Positions 47,671 through 58,358 of a stretch of 64,000 bases of DNA are shown piece after piece. Both the position numbers and the translations under genes were made by a program. Below the pieces are notes generated by a model that searched no databases, had not been told where the DNA came from, and saw nothing but the letters and a program-made list of their open reading frames with translations. Position 1 is the first letter of the stretch; each line of letters starts with the position of its first letter. Origin of the DNA: Myotis daubentonii (lineage: Eukaryota > Chordata > Mammalia > Chiroptera > Vespertilionidae); NCBI RefSeq assembly GCF_963259705.1, contig NC_081846.1, forward strand, positions 86,812,641-86,876,640, in the 5' to 3' direction.

Positions 47671-47970
47671 ACCCAGACAAGAGCAAGCTTTGGTGAGGCC
47701 GTGCAGAAACTGGAACCCTGGTGCTTTGCTGGTGGGAATGCAAAATGGTGCAGCCACTTTGGAAAATAGTATAGTGACTCCTCAAAAATTTCAAAGTAGA
47801 ATAACCATTTGATTAGCAATTCCACTTCTGGGTATGTACCCAAAAGAATTGAAAGTAGGGTCTTGATGAGAGTCTGTACATACATGTTCATAGCATTCTT
47901 AACAGTAGCTGAAAGGTGAAAGCAATTCAAGTGTCCATGAATGGATATATAGACAAAACCTGGCATGCAC

Positions 47971-48083
47971 AGACTGGGCAAAAGTAGGTTTATAGTTGTG
48001 AGTTAATAAAACTATAGCAATAATCACAACCTGCATGTATTTTTCCATACTCACAACTGTAAACCTACGTTTGCCCACCCCTT
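47971..48083 (+). mobile_element. Mariner-like MITE
   Basis: About 113 bp with long inverted ends: left 'gggcaaaagtaggtttatag' (then ttgtgagt) and right, in reverse complement, 'gggcaaacgtaggtttacag' (then ttgtgagt), two mismatches over 28 bases. The right end abuts TA, the mariner target. The termini strongly resemble a ruminant mariner family as I remember it. No transposase. Confidence 0.85.
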
Positions 48084-48189
48084 ACATAATGAAATATTCA
48101 GCCTAAAAAGGAAGGAAATTCTGACACATGCTACAATGTGGATGAACCTTGAGGACATAAGTGGAATAACCCAGAAACAAAAAGGTGGG

Positions 48190-48412
48190 TATTGTCCAGA
48201 TGGTGTGCTCAGTGGTTGAGCATTGACCTATGAACCAGGAGGTCAAAGGTCGATTCCCAGACTGGGCACATGCCTGGGTTTGGGCTTGATCCCTGGTGGG
48301 GGGTGCAGGAGGCAGCAGATCAATGATTCTCTTTCCTCATTGATGTTTCTCTCTCCCTCTCCCCCCTTCTCTGAAATCAATAAAAACATTTTATTTTTTT
48401 AAAAAAAGGCGA
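48190..48412 (+). mobile_element. Ves SINE near the L1 3' end
   Basis: Head 'gtccagatggtgtgctcagt', then 'gaaccaggaggtcaaaggtc' with the decayed B box, and a tail of 'tcaataaaaacattttattt' plus A-run. Flanking AAAAAGGTGGGT and AAAAAGGCGAGT look like an aged target duplication. Confidence 0.9.
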
Positions 48413-48660
48413 GTGCTGTGTGATTCCACTTACATGAGGGACTGGAGCAGTGAAATTCAGAGAACAAAGTGGAAGGATGGCTGCCAGGGGTTGTGGGGGG
48501 GAGGGGAGTTGCTGGTTAATGGGAAGTGTCAGTTTTGCAAGATGAAAAGTCCTGGAGATGGATGGTGGTGATGGTTGCTCAACAATGTGATGTGCTTGAT
48601 ATCACTGGACTGGAAAAATGGTAAATTTATGTTAAAGTGTATTTTACCGCATTTTTGAAA

Positions 48661-49261
48661 AGTTTCCTGCCTCGTTCGGCTGCCCTTTCCTGGACCCTTG
48701 GTTAGAGAGCAGGCTTTCTTTCTTCTTGTCTGTGGCCATCGGTGTTTGTGGGTTGTTGACTCTTTTGCAAATCTGGGCCCAGCTAAAAGAAGACGCAGGT
48801 CCGAGGCGCCTAGCCACTGGCCTCTCTCCACTCCCCGGCCCCTTATCTTGGTGTGGGCAGGTGCCCGGCGTCAGCTGCCCTGGAGGGGGCACTGTGGACG
48901 TCTCGGTAGCTGTGCTCTGGTTAGTTCTCCCAGGTCGCGCTGGTACTCACCAAGGACTCTGGATGCCTGAGCCCCAGGTTCCCAAGGGCAGGGACCGGAC
49001 CCTCCCTCTTCACAATGAGCCCCTCAGCTAAGCGCTGCTGGTCCTGGTCAGTCCTCACACAGCCGCCCAGGCCCAAGGGCGGCCTTCCAGGCAGCTCTGG
49101 CCCAGCCTCCATGCTGCGCGGTCACGGTTCCCACGCTCCTCCTCTGGCCACTCATTCTGAGCTTCCTCGTGTTCTCCCCAAGCAGGAAGGCAGACTCTTC
49201 CTGGAACCTCAGGAGGCTGCTAGGAAGCTGAGTCCAATGCACAGCAGCGAACCCTTTGTTC
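48661..49261. other. GC-rich non-coding flank of the minisatellite
   Basis: Single-copy-looking sequence with no gene recognised. Confidence 0.45.
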
Positions 49262-50080
49262 TCCCCAGGAGGCCAGCCTCGGCCCTCTGTGGACAGGTCC
49301 TCCCCAGGAGGCCAGCCTCGGCCCTCTGTGGACAGGTCCTCCCCAGGAGGCCAGCCTCGGCCCTCTGAGGACAGGTCCTCCCCAGGAGGCCAGCCTCAGC
49401 CCTCTGTGGACAGGTCCTCCCCAGGAGGCCAGCCTTCGCCCTCTGAGGACAGGTCCTCCCCAGGAGGCCAACCTTCGCCCTCTGTGGACAGGTCCTCCCC
49501 AGGAGGCCAGCCTTCGCCCTCTGTGGACAGGTCCTCCCCAGGAGGCCAGCCTTCGCCCTCTGTGGACAGGTCCTCCCCAGGAAGCCAGCCTCGGCCCTCT
49601 GTGGACAGGTCTTCCCCAGGAGGCCAGCCTCGGCCCTCTGAGGACAGGTCCTCCCCAGGAGGCCAGCCTTCGCCCTCTGAGGACAGGTCCTCCCCAGGAG
49701 GCCAGCCTCGGCCCTCTGAGGACAGGTCCTCCCCAGGAGGCCAGCCTCAGCCCTCTGAGGACAGGTCCTCCCCAGGAGGCCAGCCTTCGCCCTCTGAGGA
49801 CAGGTCCTCCCCAGGAGGCCAGCCTTCGCCCTCTGTGGACAGGTCCTCCCCAGGAGGCCAGCCTCGGCCCTCTGAGGACAGGTGCTCCCCAGGAGGCCAG
49901 CCTCGGCCCTCTGTGGACAGGTCCTCCCCAGGAGGCCAGCCTCGGCCCTCTGTGGACAGGTGCTCCCCAGGAGGCCAGCCTCGGCCCTCTGTGGACAGGT
50001 GCTCCCCAGGAGGCCAGCCTCGGCCCTCTGTGGACAGGTCCTCCCCAGGAGGCCAGCCTCGGCCCTCTGTGGACAGGCCC
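49262..50080 (+). repeat. 39-bp minisatellite, 21 copies
   Basis: Twenty-one contiguous units of 39 bp, with unit start 'tccccaggaggccagcctc' and second half 'ggccctctgtggacagg'. Because 39 is divisible by three, one plus frame (49256-50233) is open for 325 codons and would encode a 13-residue repeat of type SPGGQPxPS(V/E)DRS. The other plus frames and one minus frame are also open across much of it. Nearly all variation falls at a handful of positions (G/T in 'ctctgNgga', C/T in 'cagcctNngc', T/G in 'caggtNctcc'), and variants are patchily distributed, as expected from unequal exchange or gene conversion. I call this a non-coding VNTR. Confidence 0.97.
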
Positions 50081-50244
50081 CTGGTCCTGTCCATGCTATT
50101 CACACTCCCGCATTCACTGGTCAGACGGTGGGGTCCAGATGCTGCTCTGCGGAGGGGCGTGCCGCTCATGGGTCCCCTGCCTCCTAGGCCTTCACAGAGC
50201 ATCTCACTGGATCCTCCAACTCTTCAGCATTAGGACTCATTAGT

Positions 50245-50345
50245 GCCAATTCCCAGAGGAGGAAAGGGAGGCTCGGAGGGTGTAAGTGGTCTGTCCCAGG
50301 TCACACAGCCGGCAAAGGGCAGGACTGGGACCAGGAGCCAGGGCG
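50245..50345 (-). repeat. MIR SINE
   Basis: 'gtctgtcccaggtcacacag' followed by 'ccggcaaagggcaggactgg' is the antisense MIR core. Confidence 0.85.
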
Positions 50346-51639
50346 CCTCCCTTTGGAGCCCGAGCTCTTCCGCATATGAGGGGCCCAGTCATGCTCTTGG
50401 ATGAGGGGTCCAAAGCCTGATGGAGTCTGATCGTCACTCTGAGACCATTTCTCCGACCCCAGGGAGCAAGCACAGAGCTGCATCAGGCCAAGGTCCTTTT
50501 GGCGGTAACCCTGCTTCTGCCCAGCTCAGGTGGTAGGTAAGGACCACATGACTGGCTATCCCAAGAGGAGGAGCCAGAAGCTACTGACACCAGATTTCCT
50601 GAGGGGCTACAGGTTGTAATTGTCCTGGTTTGCAAAGCCCAGTTGGGTACCGCCACCGTTTCCTCTCCAAGGCAGTTCAACTGCTTCCGAGAGAAATGGT
50701 TTGGGTTGGGCCTTGGATTTGATTCCCGAGAAATGATGGTGGCAGATAATGTGTATCAGGAACCCTCCATCTCTGACGCCAGGCTGGCTTTGGATGTGGT
50801 CCAAGAACTGGTGTGCCCTTGGTCCCCCGTTCTCGTCCCCTCTGGTCTGGCTGCCCTGGGTGGGCCTGATGGCAGCTTCGGCACAGCCTACATTTTTGGA
50901 GCCCAGCCGTGGGCCAGGCCACTCAGGTGTCGTTCTGCTGGCCTGTGAAGGAGGCGTTGTCAGTGTCCGCCCATTTACAGATGCAAAAGCAGAGGCAGAG
51001 AGCAGCTTCCGGAGCTCTGTTTGTGTGAAAAGCTTCTGTAATTCAGGGGCTCCCTGGAGGGTAACCAGCGCAGAGCTGGTCAGAGCCAGGCATTCAACAA
51101 TAAGCATTGGTCAAACACGTGAACTTCTTATTTCTTCGCTGTGATGGGCTTCTATCTTTGATACCATTTAGTTAACTTCCCACTGAGTGCTGGGGTTCCT
51201 TCTACAGCCTCCCTGGTAGATGACCATGCACATGAATTCCTCCGCCTGTGGGCAGCCCTAATCCCGAGAAAGGACAATAGTTTATTATTCGGATCTGAGC
51301 GCTGCCTCTCCACGCTGGGGAGCAACTGTTTCTGGTTTTCCCTGTTGCTGTGCTCAAGCTTCTCCTATTTCTGCAGTTTGTCCTTAAAAATCAGAAGAGG
51401 CCTGCTCCTTTCCCTCCGATTTTCCCATCTGGGGGTTTGCGGAAGGCTGGCCAGGCTGTGAAGAGTCTGAGACCCGGCCGCAGGTGATGACTGAAGGAAA
51501 GGCCTGTATGTTCAGCCTGAAGAAGGTAGGTTGGTAGCAAGGCGAAGCATAGGAGTGGAACCCTCACTTCTTTTCAAGGCACTGCAGGTGCAAATGCAGG
51601 AATAACAACAATAATAGCAGCTACTCATTACTGAGCTGA

Positions 51640-51762
51640 ACGCTTGCCTTGTAGCATGTGAATCTTATCATCTCCACTTTACAGATTAGGAAACTGAGGC
51701 ACAGGGAGGTCAAATCACACCTGCGCTGTCATTCAGCTCGTAAATGAAGCAGCCGGCATGCT
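51640..51762 (-). repeat. MIR SINE
   Basis: 'ccactttacagattaggaaa' followed by 'ctgaggcacagggaggtcaa' is a clear antisense MIR core. Confidence 0.92.
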
Positions 51763-52799
51763 ACCCCCAGCAAGTCTGGCTGGAGCCCGCCCTCAGCTGC
51801 CATGCACGCAGGGGAAATTAGCGACCAGCTCCTGGCAGCAGGTGGGAGCTGCCGGAAGCCAGCCCGGCGTCTGGTTAAGGGGAGCGCTCGTTAGGAGCTG
51901 GGAATGTTGGGCCGTGGAATTAGCTGCCTGGGACGTGGTGAGCCGCAGTGGCAGGTGGGCCAGGAAGGCCCACGTCACGGACAGGCCTCAGACCACCTAT
52001 CCAGTGGTGTCCAGGGATAGGAACGGGCAACCTCGGAATGAAGAGGAGAGAGGAGCGAGTGGTGTTGCCTTGTATCTCTGAGGCCAGGTGTTTCAATTCC
52101 GATGAAAACTCTTTTTGTGCCTGCATCTCGGAGTCTCTCCCCAAATACTAGGATTCCCTAAAAACTGGGGTCCCGGGGAGAACTGTTGCCAGGAACAAGT
52201 GGCCAGAAGCTGGGAAGGGAGAAGGGTCGATGGGCATTTGAGGGAATGCATGTAGGCCTCCATCCCGCCCCCCCCCCCTTCCCATTGCCCCCCGTGTGTT
52301 CCCACCCCACTGACCCGTGCTTGAGGACAGCCTCCCTTCCCATCTCCACAGCCAGGCTCCCCGGGAGCCCAGCCGGTTCTCTTTCCTCGTTGCAGGCATC
52401 CCGGCAGGCAGAGTCTGTGATGCCCAGAGGTGGAAAGGGACTGCCAGGGACATGTCATCGGTGGGGGTATCAGTCTGGTCCTGCCACGGGGAGGGGAGGC
52501 GGGAAGGGGGTGGGAGCCCCACGGGACAGGAGGATGGCAGTGGCCAGAGAGGATTGCCAGTAGCATGTGAGGTGTGGGTCTCCCCCCACCAGCCGCCTGG
52601 GTCTGTTGCCACCCAGACCTCCTCATGCGACTGAGCCCAGGGTGCCAGCTGCACACCAGGTATTTCTGAGCCCATTTTGTCACCCCTGCAGAGGGCACAG
52701 TGCTGTCCAGCTTGCAGCATTCAGGGTACATGGGCCTGGCGTGCAGCAATGCTCCATACCTGGGCGCGACTCTCACCTTAGATAGCATCGCTGAGGACA

Positions 52800-52930
52800 C
52801 CGGGCCTGGGTTCTAGTCCTGACCCAGCACTTCCTGGCGAGGCCTCCTCTAAAGTGGGGATAAAATAGCTCTTAGCACAGGTCCTGGCTCAGAGAAAGAG
52901 CTCAGTGAATGGTTGCCATTGTCATTACTC
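52800..52930 (+). repeat. MIR SINE
   Basis: 'cgggcctgggttctagtcct' at the 5' end and 'aagtggggataaaatagctc' then 'gctcagtgaatggttgccat' at the 3' end follow sense MIR order. Confidence 0.85.
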
Positions 52931-53035
52931 TTCTCATCAGTTTTGCCCCGAATAACACCGGCACCTCCTTGGAAGTTTGGGAAGCTACGGGACAGGGGAA
53001 GAGCGAGAGACGTGGATATAAAAACGGGGAGGAGA

Positions 53036-53289
53036 CCCTGGCCACGTGGCTCAGTTGGTTGGAGCGTCATCCCATACACTGAAAGGTGGTGGGTTCAATT
53101 CCAGGTCAGGACACATACCTAGGTTGTGGGTTCAATCCCTGGCCGGGGCATGCACAGGAGCAACTGATTGATGTTTCTCTCTCACACTGATGTTTCTCTC
53201 TGTCTCCCTTCCTCTCTCTCTATAAACAGATCAATGAACCTATCCTTGGGTGAGGCCTGAAAACCAACAACAAAACCAAAACCACAAAC
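53036..53289 (+). mobile_element. Ves SINE
   Basis: Head CCCTGGCCACGTGGCTCAGT with the Pol III A box ('gtggctcagttgg') and B box ('gtgggttcaattcc'). The SINE-specific 'gatgtttctctctcacactg' repeat region and the tail 'tcaatgaacctatccttggg' plus an A/C-rich end follow. Confidence 0.95.
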
Positions 53290-53309
53290 AGTGAGCAGGA
53301 TTCCAACAC

Positions 53310-53475
53310 TACAAACATGCATGGAGCTATGTTTTGCCAGCCACTTGCATGTACATGTTACTTAAGCTTCACGAAAACCTATGCAGCCGGCGTCCTTCAT
53401 GTCCACTTCATGTGGTGAGATGAGCCACGGAGAAGGCAACTTGCCCAGGACCACAGAGCCCATCCACAGCTCAGC
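53310..53475 (-). repeat. MIR SINE fragment
   Basis: 'gagctatgttttgccagcca' and 'tgcccaggaccacagagccc' match the order of antisense MIR, degraded. Confidence 0.7.
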
Positions 53476-56400
53476 TGGGGGCCCACAGGGACAGCCCATG
53501 GTTTGGGGAAGTCAGGAGGGGGTGAGCTTGGTACTGTCACTCCTCTCCAGCCAGGGCATCAGGCTCTGGCCCCTGAAAGCAGCGATTCGAACATTTTGGC
53601 CTCCACGTTCTTTCCTGATGATAAATACTAGGCCCATGAATGTTGAGCGCTAAGTTGTCTGAGAGCTGGGCGCTGGCTGGGAGTGGCGGGGTGGGCACGT
53701 GTCTGGTGCATCCCGGCCCTTGAGTAACCAAGCCAATGTCCGGGCAGCGCGGGGCTCGGGGAGGCAGCTCTCTGCGTGGCGGACGCCTGCTCCCGAAGCC
53801 GAGGCTGTGGGGCCCTCTTTCGGCCCCTCCTGTATCCCAGGAGAGCAGATTTTCCCCGAGCTTCCGGCTCTGCCCCCTGCAGGCTGAACAGTGACCTGGC
53901 ATCTGGGAGGGCAAGGAGGACGGTCTCCTCCTACAAGGGGTCAGGGCCGAGGGCGCCCGGGAGAGGGAGGCTGGAAGGGGGCCAGGATCTCAAGGTGGCA
54001 GCCGCAGCAGCCGGGAAGACAGTCCCAGCTCCTCCCCCAGGATTCCTGTCCAGGAGCCCAGGCAGCGAGGCCTGTGGATGCCACTTCCCAGACCCAGAGC
54101 CTGAGTCATTTGCCCGAGGTCGGGCATCTGATAAGTGACAAGGCTGGGAGCCTGACCGGTCAGCATGACCCCGGGCCTGCAGTCTTGCCACCTCATCACA
54201 GTGCTGTCTTCCTGTGGCAGACCTGCCTGGAGCATCTACCGTATGGCCTTGGGAGTCAGACTGGGCACGGGGTTCAGGCAGCGCCCTCCTCTCCTGAAGG
54301 GGTCCATGGAGAGCATCTTACTTATGTCTTGTTTGATGAACAAGAAAACAGCAGCCCAGAAAGGGCCAGCGGCTTGCCTGGGGCCACAGAGCAAGCTGGA
54401 GGCAGGGTTGCGGAACTCAGGCCGCAGGGGCGGGTCTCACGCTGTCCCCTCCTTCAAGGATGACACCTTGTCACAAAAATGTAGAAGGGACCAGGCACAG
54501 CCAGAACCAGCCCTGTCTGTGCAGCTGTTTAAATACTGTAAGAATCCCTAAAACCGACCGGAGCGTTGGCGGATGGTGACGGTTCCCAAGTGCCCCACTA
54601 CAGAGGCACCTGGAGGAGCCTCCCGCGCAGAAATCAGGCTCCGCCAGTTCCCTGGCCCAGGTGTTCCCATGGAAGTGCCAGGCAGTTAGACCAGGGCCCT
54701 GGTATCCTTCCAGCCACCACCTCCTGGAATCCCAGGAGCTCCCTTCCACGGCGGAGGAAGCTGCTGCCAGCCTCAGTTTCCCCATCTGTGACACCTGGCT
54801 CCCTACCTGCTTGTGGGACTCATCAAGAGCCCCCTCCTGGAGAGGCGGGGCTCTGAGTGCAAAGAGGGCAAAGAGGGCTTCGAAGAGCAGCCAGGAATCC
54901 CCCGCCCTGTGTCCGGCCTTAATGCGGCCGACCGGCCCCAGCCACGCCCCTCCCTTCCCGGGAGTCAGTAAGCTCTCTCCCTGCGCAGGAGCCCGACCTC
55001 AAAGGCCAGCCCACAAAGGGGCCCTGACATCCTTGTGAACAATGTCGCCTGTTTACCTGACAGATTGTCTGCTTTCTTTTCATCTCAGAGGAAAGAGCTC
55101 CCGCCGGGAGCCGCTAATCCCAGAGTAAACAGATGACCTCGTGGTGCCTTTCTCCTGGAGGTGGGGTGGCAGCAAGCGCCCCAACTGTGCAAACAGACCT
55201 GGAGGCTCCTGCGCCTGCGGGGGGCGTGGTCCGGGCCTGGTCGGGAGGGGCCGTTCCCTCCCCAGCCCCTCTCTCCCTTTGTGCTTCACATTGAATGGGG
55301 GGAAGCTCAAAGGCAAGGGCAGGAGAGGTCAAAGCCAATTTGCAGGGCCGAGCCTGGGGGAGGAGAGAAGGCGAGGGACCCAGTGTGCGGAGGCCTGACC
55401 TTCACCTGAACACGACCGACCCGTGGCCTCTCCTCGGCCTCTGAGCGCACTGCCCAGGCCGGGCTGGCTGGCGTCCCGCTGCTCTCCTACCAGCTGTGTG
55501 ACCGAGGCCGGCAACTGCCTGTCTGAGCCTCCTGTACTCGCCGGGGAAAGCAGGGGTGCAGACCCCTGTCTGTTAGGGCTGCTGTGAAATATTGTGGCGT
55601 GTTCTCCACAGCAGCAGTGACTTAGGATGAGGGAGGGAGTGAGGCTAAGCCTGCAACCAGCTGCCAGCAGAGCGGGGAGGGGATTCCGGGCTGGGGGCAG
55701 GCAGAGCCGGACAAAGACGCTCAGTTGGGAATGAATGGGGCCTGTATGGGAGCGAATGAAACAGCCTCTGAAACAACATATTACATTTCAGGGCTGTTAT
55801 CTCTGGGAGGGAACCCGGATTCCCCTTCCCGGCAGGATGACCTTGACAGCAGCTTGGCCTCTGCCCTTCAGTTTCCTCCTTGACGAGGGGCCCAGAAGTC
55901 CTGCAGCCAAGGCTCTCATGAAGGGAGCAGGACCTGACACGGCAGACACTCACTAAACGTCTGCTCCCGGGTGAGAAAGGGCAGGCGCCCCATCCCCGAG
56001 AGCAGCTGGGGGGCGGGATGAGCGCTGGCAGCCCCGGCTTCGCTGCGGAGGGCAGCGTGGCCCTCACACACGGTGAGCCCGGGCCTGAGTGCCGTTCCTT
56101 CACCCGCCTGTGCTTGCCCCTCTCCTCTTGGCATCCAGGGCATCTGCGGCTCCCAGCCCCTCGATGCGGAAGAGGAGGAGAGAAGAGGGTCCCTGTGGAG
56201 GCCGGCGGCTCCTGCTGCACTGGGTCCCTGTCGCCCACGTGCAGTGTGTTCCCAGGTCCCCCGCTTCCCCTTTTAAAGGGAGAGAGGGCTAAGGAGAGGG
56301 AAGGCAAGGAGGGGCGAAGTATTTAATGGGCATCTTAAAGCAAGCTCTTAGGTATCAGAAATGAGTTCGGCCTCACTTAACAGCACACTCAGCTCACCGC

Positions 56401-56955
56401 AGCTTAAACAAATGAACATTTATATTTCTGTCACAGTAAGGATCCCGGGAAACGGGAACCTGCTGGTCTGGGTCAGCTGCTGGCGATGCCAACGGGGACG
56501 GGGCTCTTCCCAGCTTTCTGCTCATCGTCCTCAGCACGTGGGCCCACTTGTCTCCTCTTGGTGGCAAGGTGGCTGCCTCAGCTCCATCAGGAAAGTAGAG
56601 GGCCTCCCAGGAGCCCCCTGTTGGTGCCTTATTGGCCAGATGTGGGTCACATGGCCACTCCTGGTGGCAAGGGGTGCTGGGAATGCAAATACCTGAGTGG
56701 ACTTCTCCAGCCTCCAGCAAGAGGCAGACAAGGGTGGGTGGGGAGCGTGGGGTGAGGGAACGGATAGGGAGTTATCCAGGCATCTCCCTGCCGGAGGAGA
56801 TGGCAGACTCACCCCAGCCTGACAGAGGGGAGACTGATGCCAAGGGCAGGGAAATGCTCACTCAATAAGCGTTTGATTGATTTACTTTGCCATTCTGGGC
56901 TGGCAACCAGAGATGCAGAGATAAAAGCCACCCCTTGCCTTCCAGAGAGAGAAGG
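53476..56955. other. GC-rich non-coding stretch with faint old repeats
   Basis: Antisense MIR-like pieces are visible at 54060-54160 and 54310-54420. An ancient dispersed repeat may occupy 56385-56700 ('aaacaaatgaacatttatat'). Open frames up to 220 codons (55645-56307 minus) have no recognisable domain. No gene is supported. Confidence 0.45.
55020..55140. promoter_or_regulatory. Candidate conserved non-coding block
   Basis: Contains 'gtgaacaatgtcgcctgttt' (SOX-type ACAATG core next to GTTTAC), 'agattgtctgctttctttt' and 'agagtaaacagatgacctcg'. A second GTAAACA forkhead-type site appears in the opposite orientation to the first. No repeat origin is recognised. Regulatory function is inference. 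Confidence 0.3.
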
Positions 56956-56959
56956 AGAA

Positions 56960-57130
56960 TAATAATAGTAATAAAAACAATATAAGAGCTAAAATTCACT
57001 GAGCACGTACCAAGTGCCAAGTGCCTGCTGGGCACTTTCCAGACTTGATCTCTTCTCATGCCTACTCCAACCCCAACGACGGGCAGGATTCTATCTGCTG
57101 TGGAGGAAGCCAGGGTTCAGCAAGGCCCTG
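56960..57130 (-). repeat. MIR SINE
   Basis: 'gagctaaaattcactgagca' followed by 'cgtaccaagtgccaagtgcc' matches the antisense MIR start (AACATTTATTGAGC..). Confidence 0.85.
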
Positions 57131-57633
57131 ACACACAGGCTGCCCCACCGCCTGCATGAGGTGGTTCATGTAAGAGGCCAACTATGAATCAGGCTCACGG
57201 GCAGTTCAGGGGAACAGGGTGCCACATGCCCTGGGGAGGGCACGGAAGTTTCTGGAGGTGGGAAGATGTATAGGATCTAGAAGCACCAATTGGAAAATCC
57301 CAGTGAGACAAGGCGAGGGCACTGCCCTCGGTGAGGAAAGACATCTGCAAGGACATCAGAAGTGACTTGAGCAAAACCTGAGGCAGCCCTAGGGTCTGTC
57401 CACTCATACTTACCCAGGAATTTCTGTTTTTAAAAGAAGCATTGCAAATAATCCATACTGCTAAAATACATGAGCAGCGTGAGTAGCCAAAGAAAGGCAA
57501 AAATATTGAACATAAAATATCTTCGTTTATAAAACTGTCAGAGATTTAAAATAAAGCATCTTGACACTTGATACTGGTGATGGTGTGGTGATATCGACAC
57601 TGTGCACACACTGCTAGCGAGAGTAAATTCTTT
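57131..57633. other. Non-coding stretch before the U6-L1 insertion
   Basis: The AT-richer part from 57420 may be an old repeat, but no family is recognised. The base composition changes at about 57420. Confidence 0.4.
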
Positions 57634-57638
57634 AAAAT

Positions 57639-57744
57639 GTGCTGACCTGTGTAGCACATAGTACACTAAGGAACGATACAGAGAAGGTTAGTCTGGCCCC
57701 TGTGCAAGGATGACAAACAAATTCCTGAAGCATTCCATATTTTT
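57639..57744 (+). pseudogene. RNU6 pseudogene: U6 spliceosomal snRNA pseudogene
   Basis: 106 bases co-linear with U6 from the first base to the terminal T-run. Diagnostic blocks are 'gaacgatacagagaaggtta', 'gcaaggatgacaaacaaatt' and 'cattccatattttt'. The ACAGAGA box is intact and the adjacent positions show substitutions. There are changes in the 5' stem and elsewhere. The U6 gene promoter (PSE, TATA) is absent upstream, and the copy lies within a retro-insertion, so it is not a functional gene. Confidence 0.95.
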
Positions 57745-57914
57745 CAATAGGCAGTGAATTAAAATGCTCTGGTGTGCATATACAATGGAATATTACACAG
57801 CCATAAAAAAGAACAGAATCTTACCTTTTAAGACAGCATGGATGGACCTAAAGGGTATTACGCTAAGTGAAATAAGTCTGAGAAAGACAAATACCATATG
57901 CTTTTATTTATATA
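57745..57914 (+). mobile_element. L1 3'-end fragment, part 1
   Basis: Truncated L1 tail in sense orientation. 'caatggaatattacacagcc' then 'ataaaaaagaacagaatctt' encodes the end of ORF2 (the frame at 57764-58009 starts with a YTMEYYTAIKK-like segment). It breaks off at ..TTTATTTATA, exactly where the first Helitron enters. Confidence 0.93.
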
Positions 57915-58358
57915 CTAGAGGCCCGATGCACAAAAATTTGTGCGCTTGGGGGGGTGCCCTCTCGCAGTCTGGGTGGGACCCCTTGGGGGATGTCCACCTG
58001 CCGGCTTAGGCCCTCTCTCTGGGGAATTGGACTTAAGCTGGCAGTCAGACATCCCTCTGGCAGCCCGGGAGCCCTCGGGGGATGTCCACTTGCCAGCAGA
58101 AAGCAGGCCTAAGCTGCAGTTGGACATCCTTAACGCTGCTGAGGAGGCGGGAGAGGCTCCCACCACCACTGCTGTGCTGGCCAGCAGCCTGGCTTGTGGC
58201 TGAGCAGAGCTCCCCCTGTGGGAGTGCACTGACCACCAGGGGGCAACTCCTGCATTGAGCGTCTGCCCCTCGTGGTCAGTGTGTGTCATAGTGCCCAGTC
58301 ATTCCCAGTCATTCTGCTGTTAGGGTCAGTTTGCATATTACCCTTTTATTATATAGGA
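57915..58358 (-). mobile_element. HeliBat-type non-autonomous Helitron, unit A
   Basis: On the minus strand it starts TCCTATATAATAAAAGGGTA at 58358 and ends ..GGGCCTCTAG at 57915. A hairpin, GCACAAAAATTTGTGC, lies about 12 bases before the CTAG terminus, as in Helitrons. Length 444 bp, no Rep/helicase code. Helitrons insert between A and T by a rolling-circle mechanism; the left host base is A (57914). Confidence 0.93.

Larger units (their letters stand above)
43771..48660 (+). mobile_element. Old L1, 5'UTR through 3'UTR, heavily decayed
   Basis: A long plus-strand L1 with no useful frames. 5'UTR/ORF1-type sequence covers about 43.8-45.5 kb. The endonuclease region is near 46290-46540, where 'ttatagttggagctttcaac' encodes a decayed G(D)FNTPL motif. 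ORF2 tail sequence runs at 46.8-48.1 kb and 3'UTR-like sequence to about 48660 ('aagtgtattttaccgcattt'). Some 190 bp at 46600-46790 looks foreign. Two Ves SINEs and a mariner MITE interrupt it. A 138-codon open frame at 43888-44304 matches nothing I know. Confidence 0.8.
50081..53035. other. Non-coding stretch with MIR remnants
   Basis: MIR pieces at 50245-50345, 51650-51760 and 52800-52930 are listed separately. AT-richer segments near 51110-51310 and 51590-51660 are unassigned. No gene is recognised. Confidence 0.45.

Noticed and set aside
49262..50080. CRISPR-like array
   Set aside because: Units are directly contiguous without unique spacers, and the genome is mammalian.
49256..50233. 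325-codon open frame across the minisatellite, encoding a 13-residue repeat
   Set aside because: The repeat unit (39 bp) is a multiple of three, so several frames on both strands stay open without selection. No signal of an exon, and the flanking parts of the frame resemble nothing.
57639..57744. Functional U6 snRNA gene
   Set aside because: No upstream PSE/TATA promoter, multiple substitutions, and it sits within a retro-insertion fused to L1.
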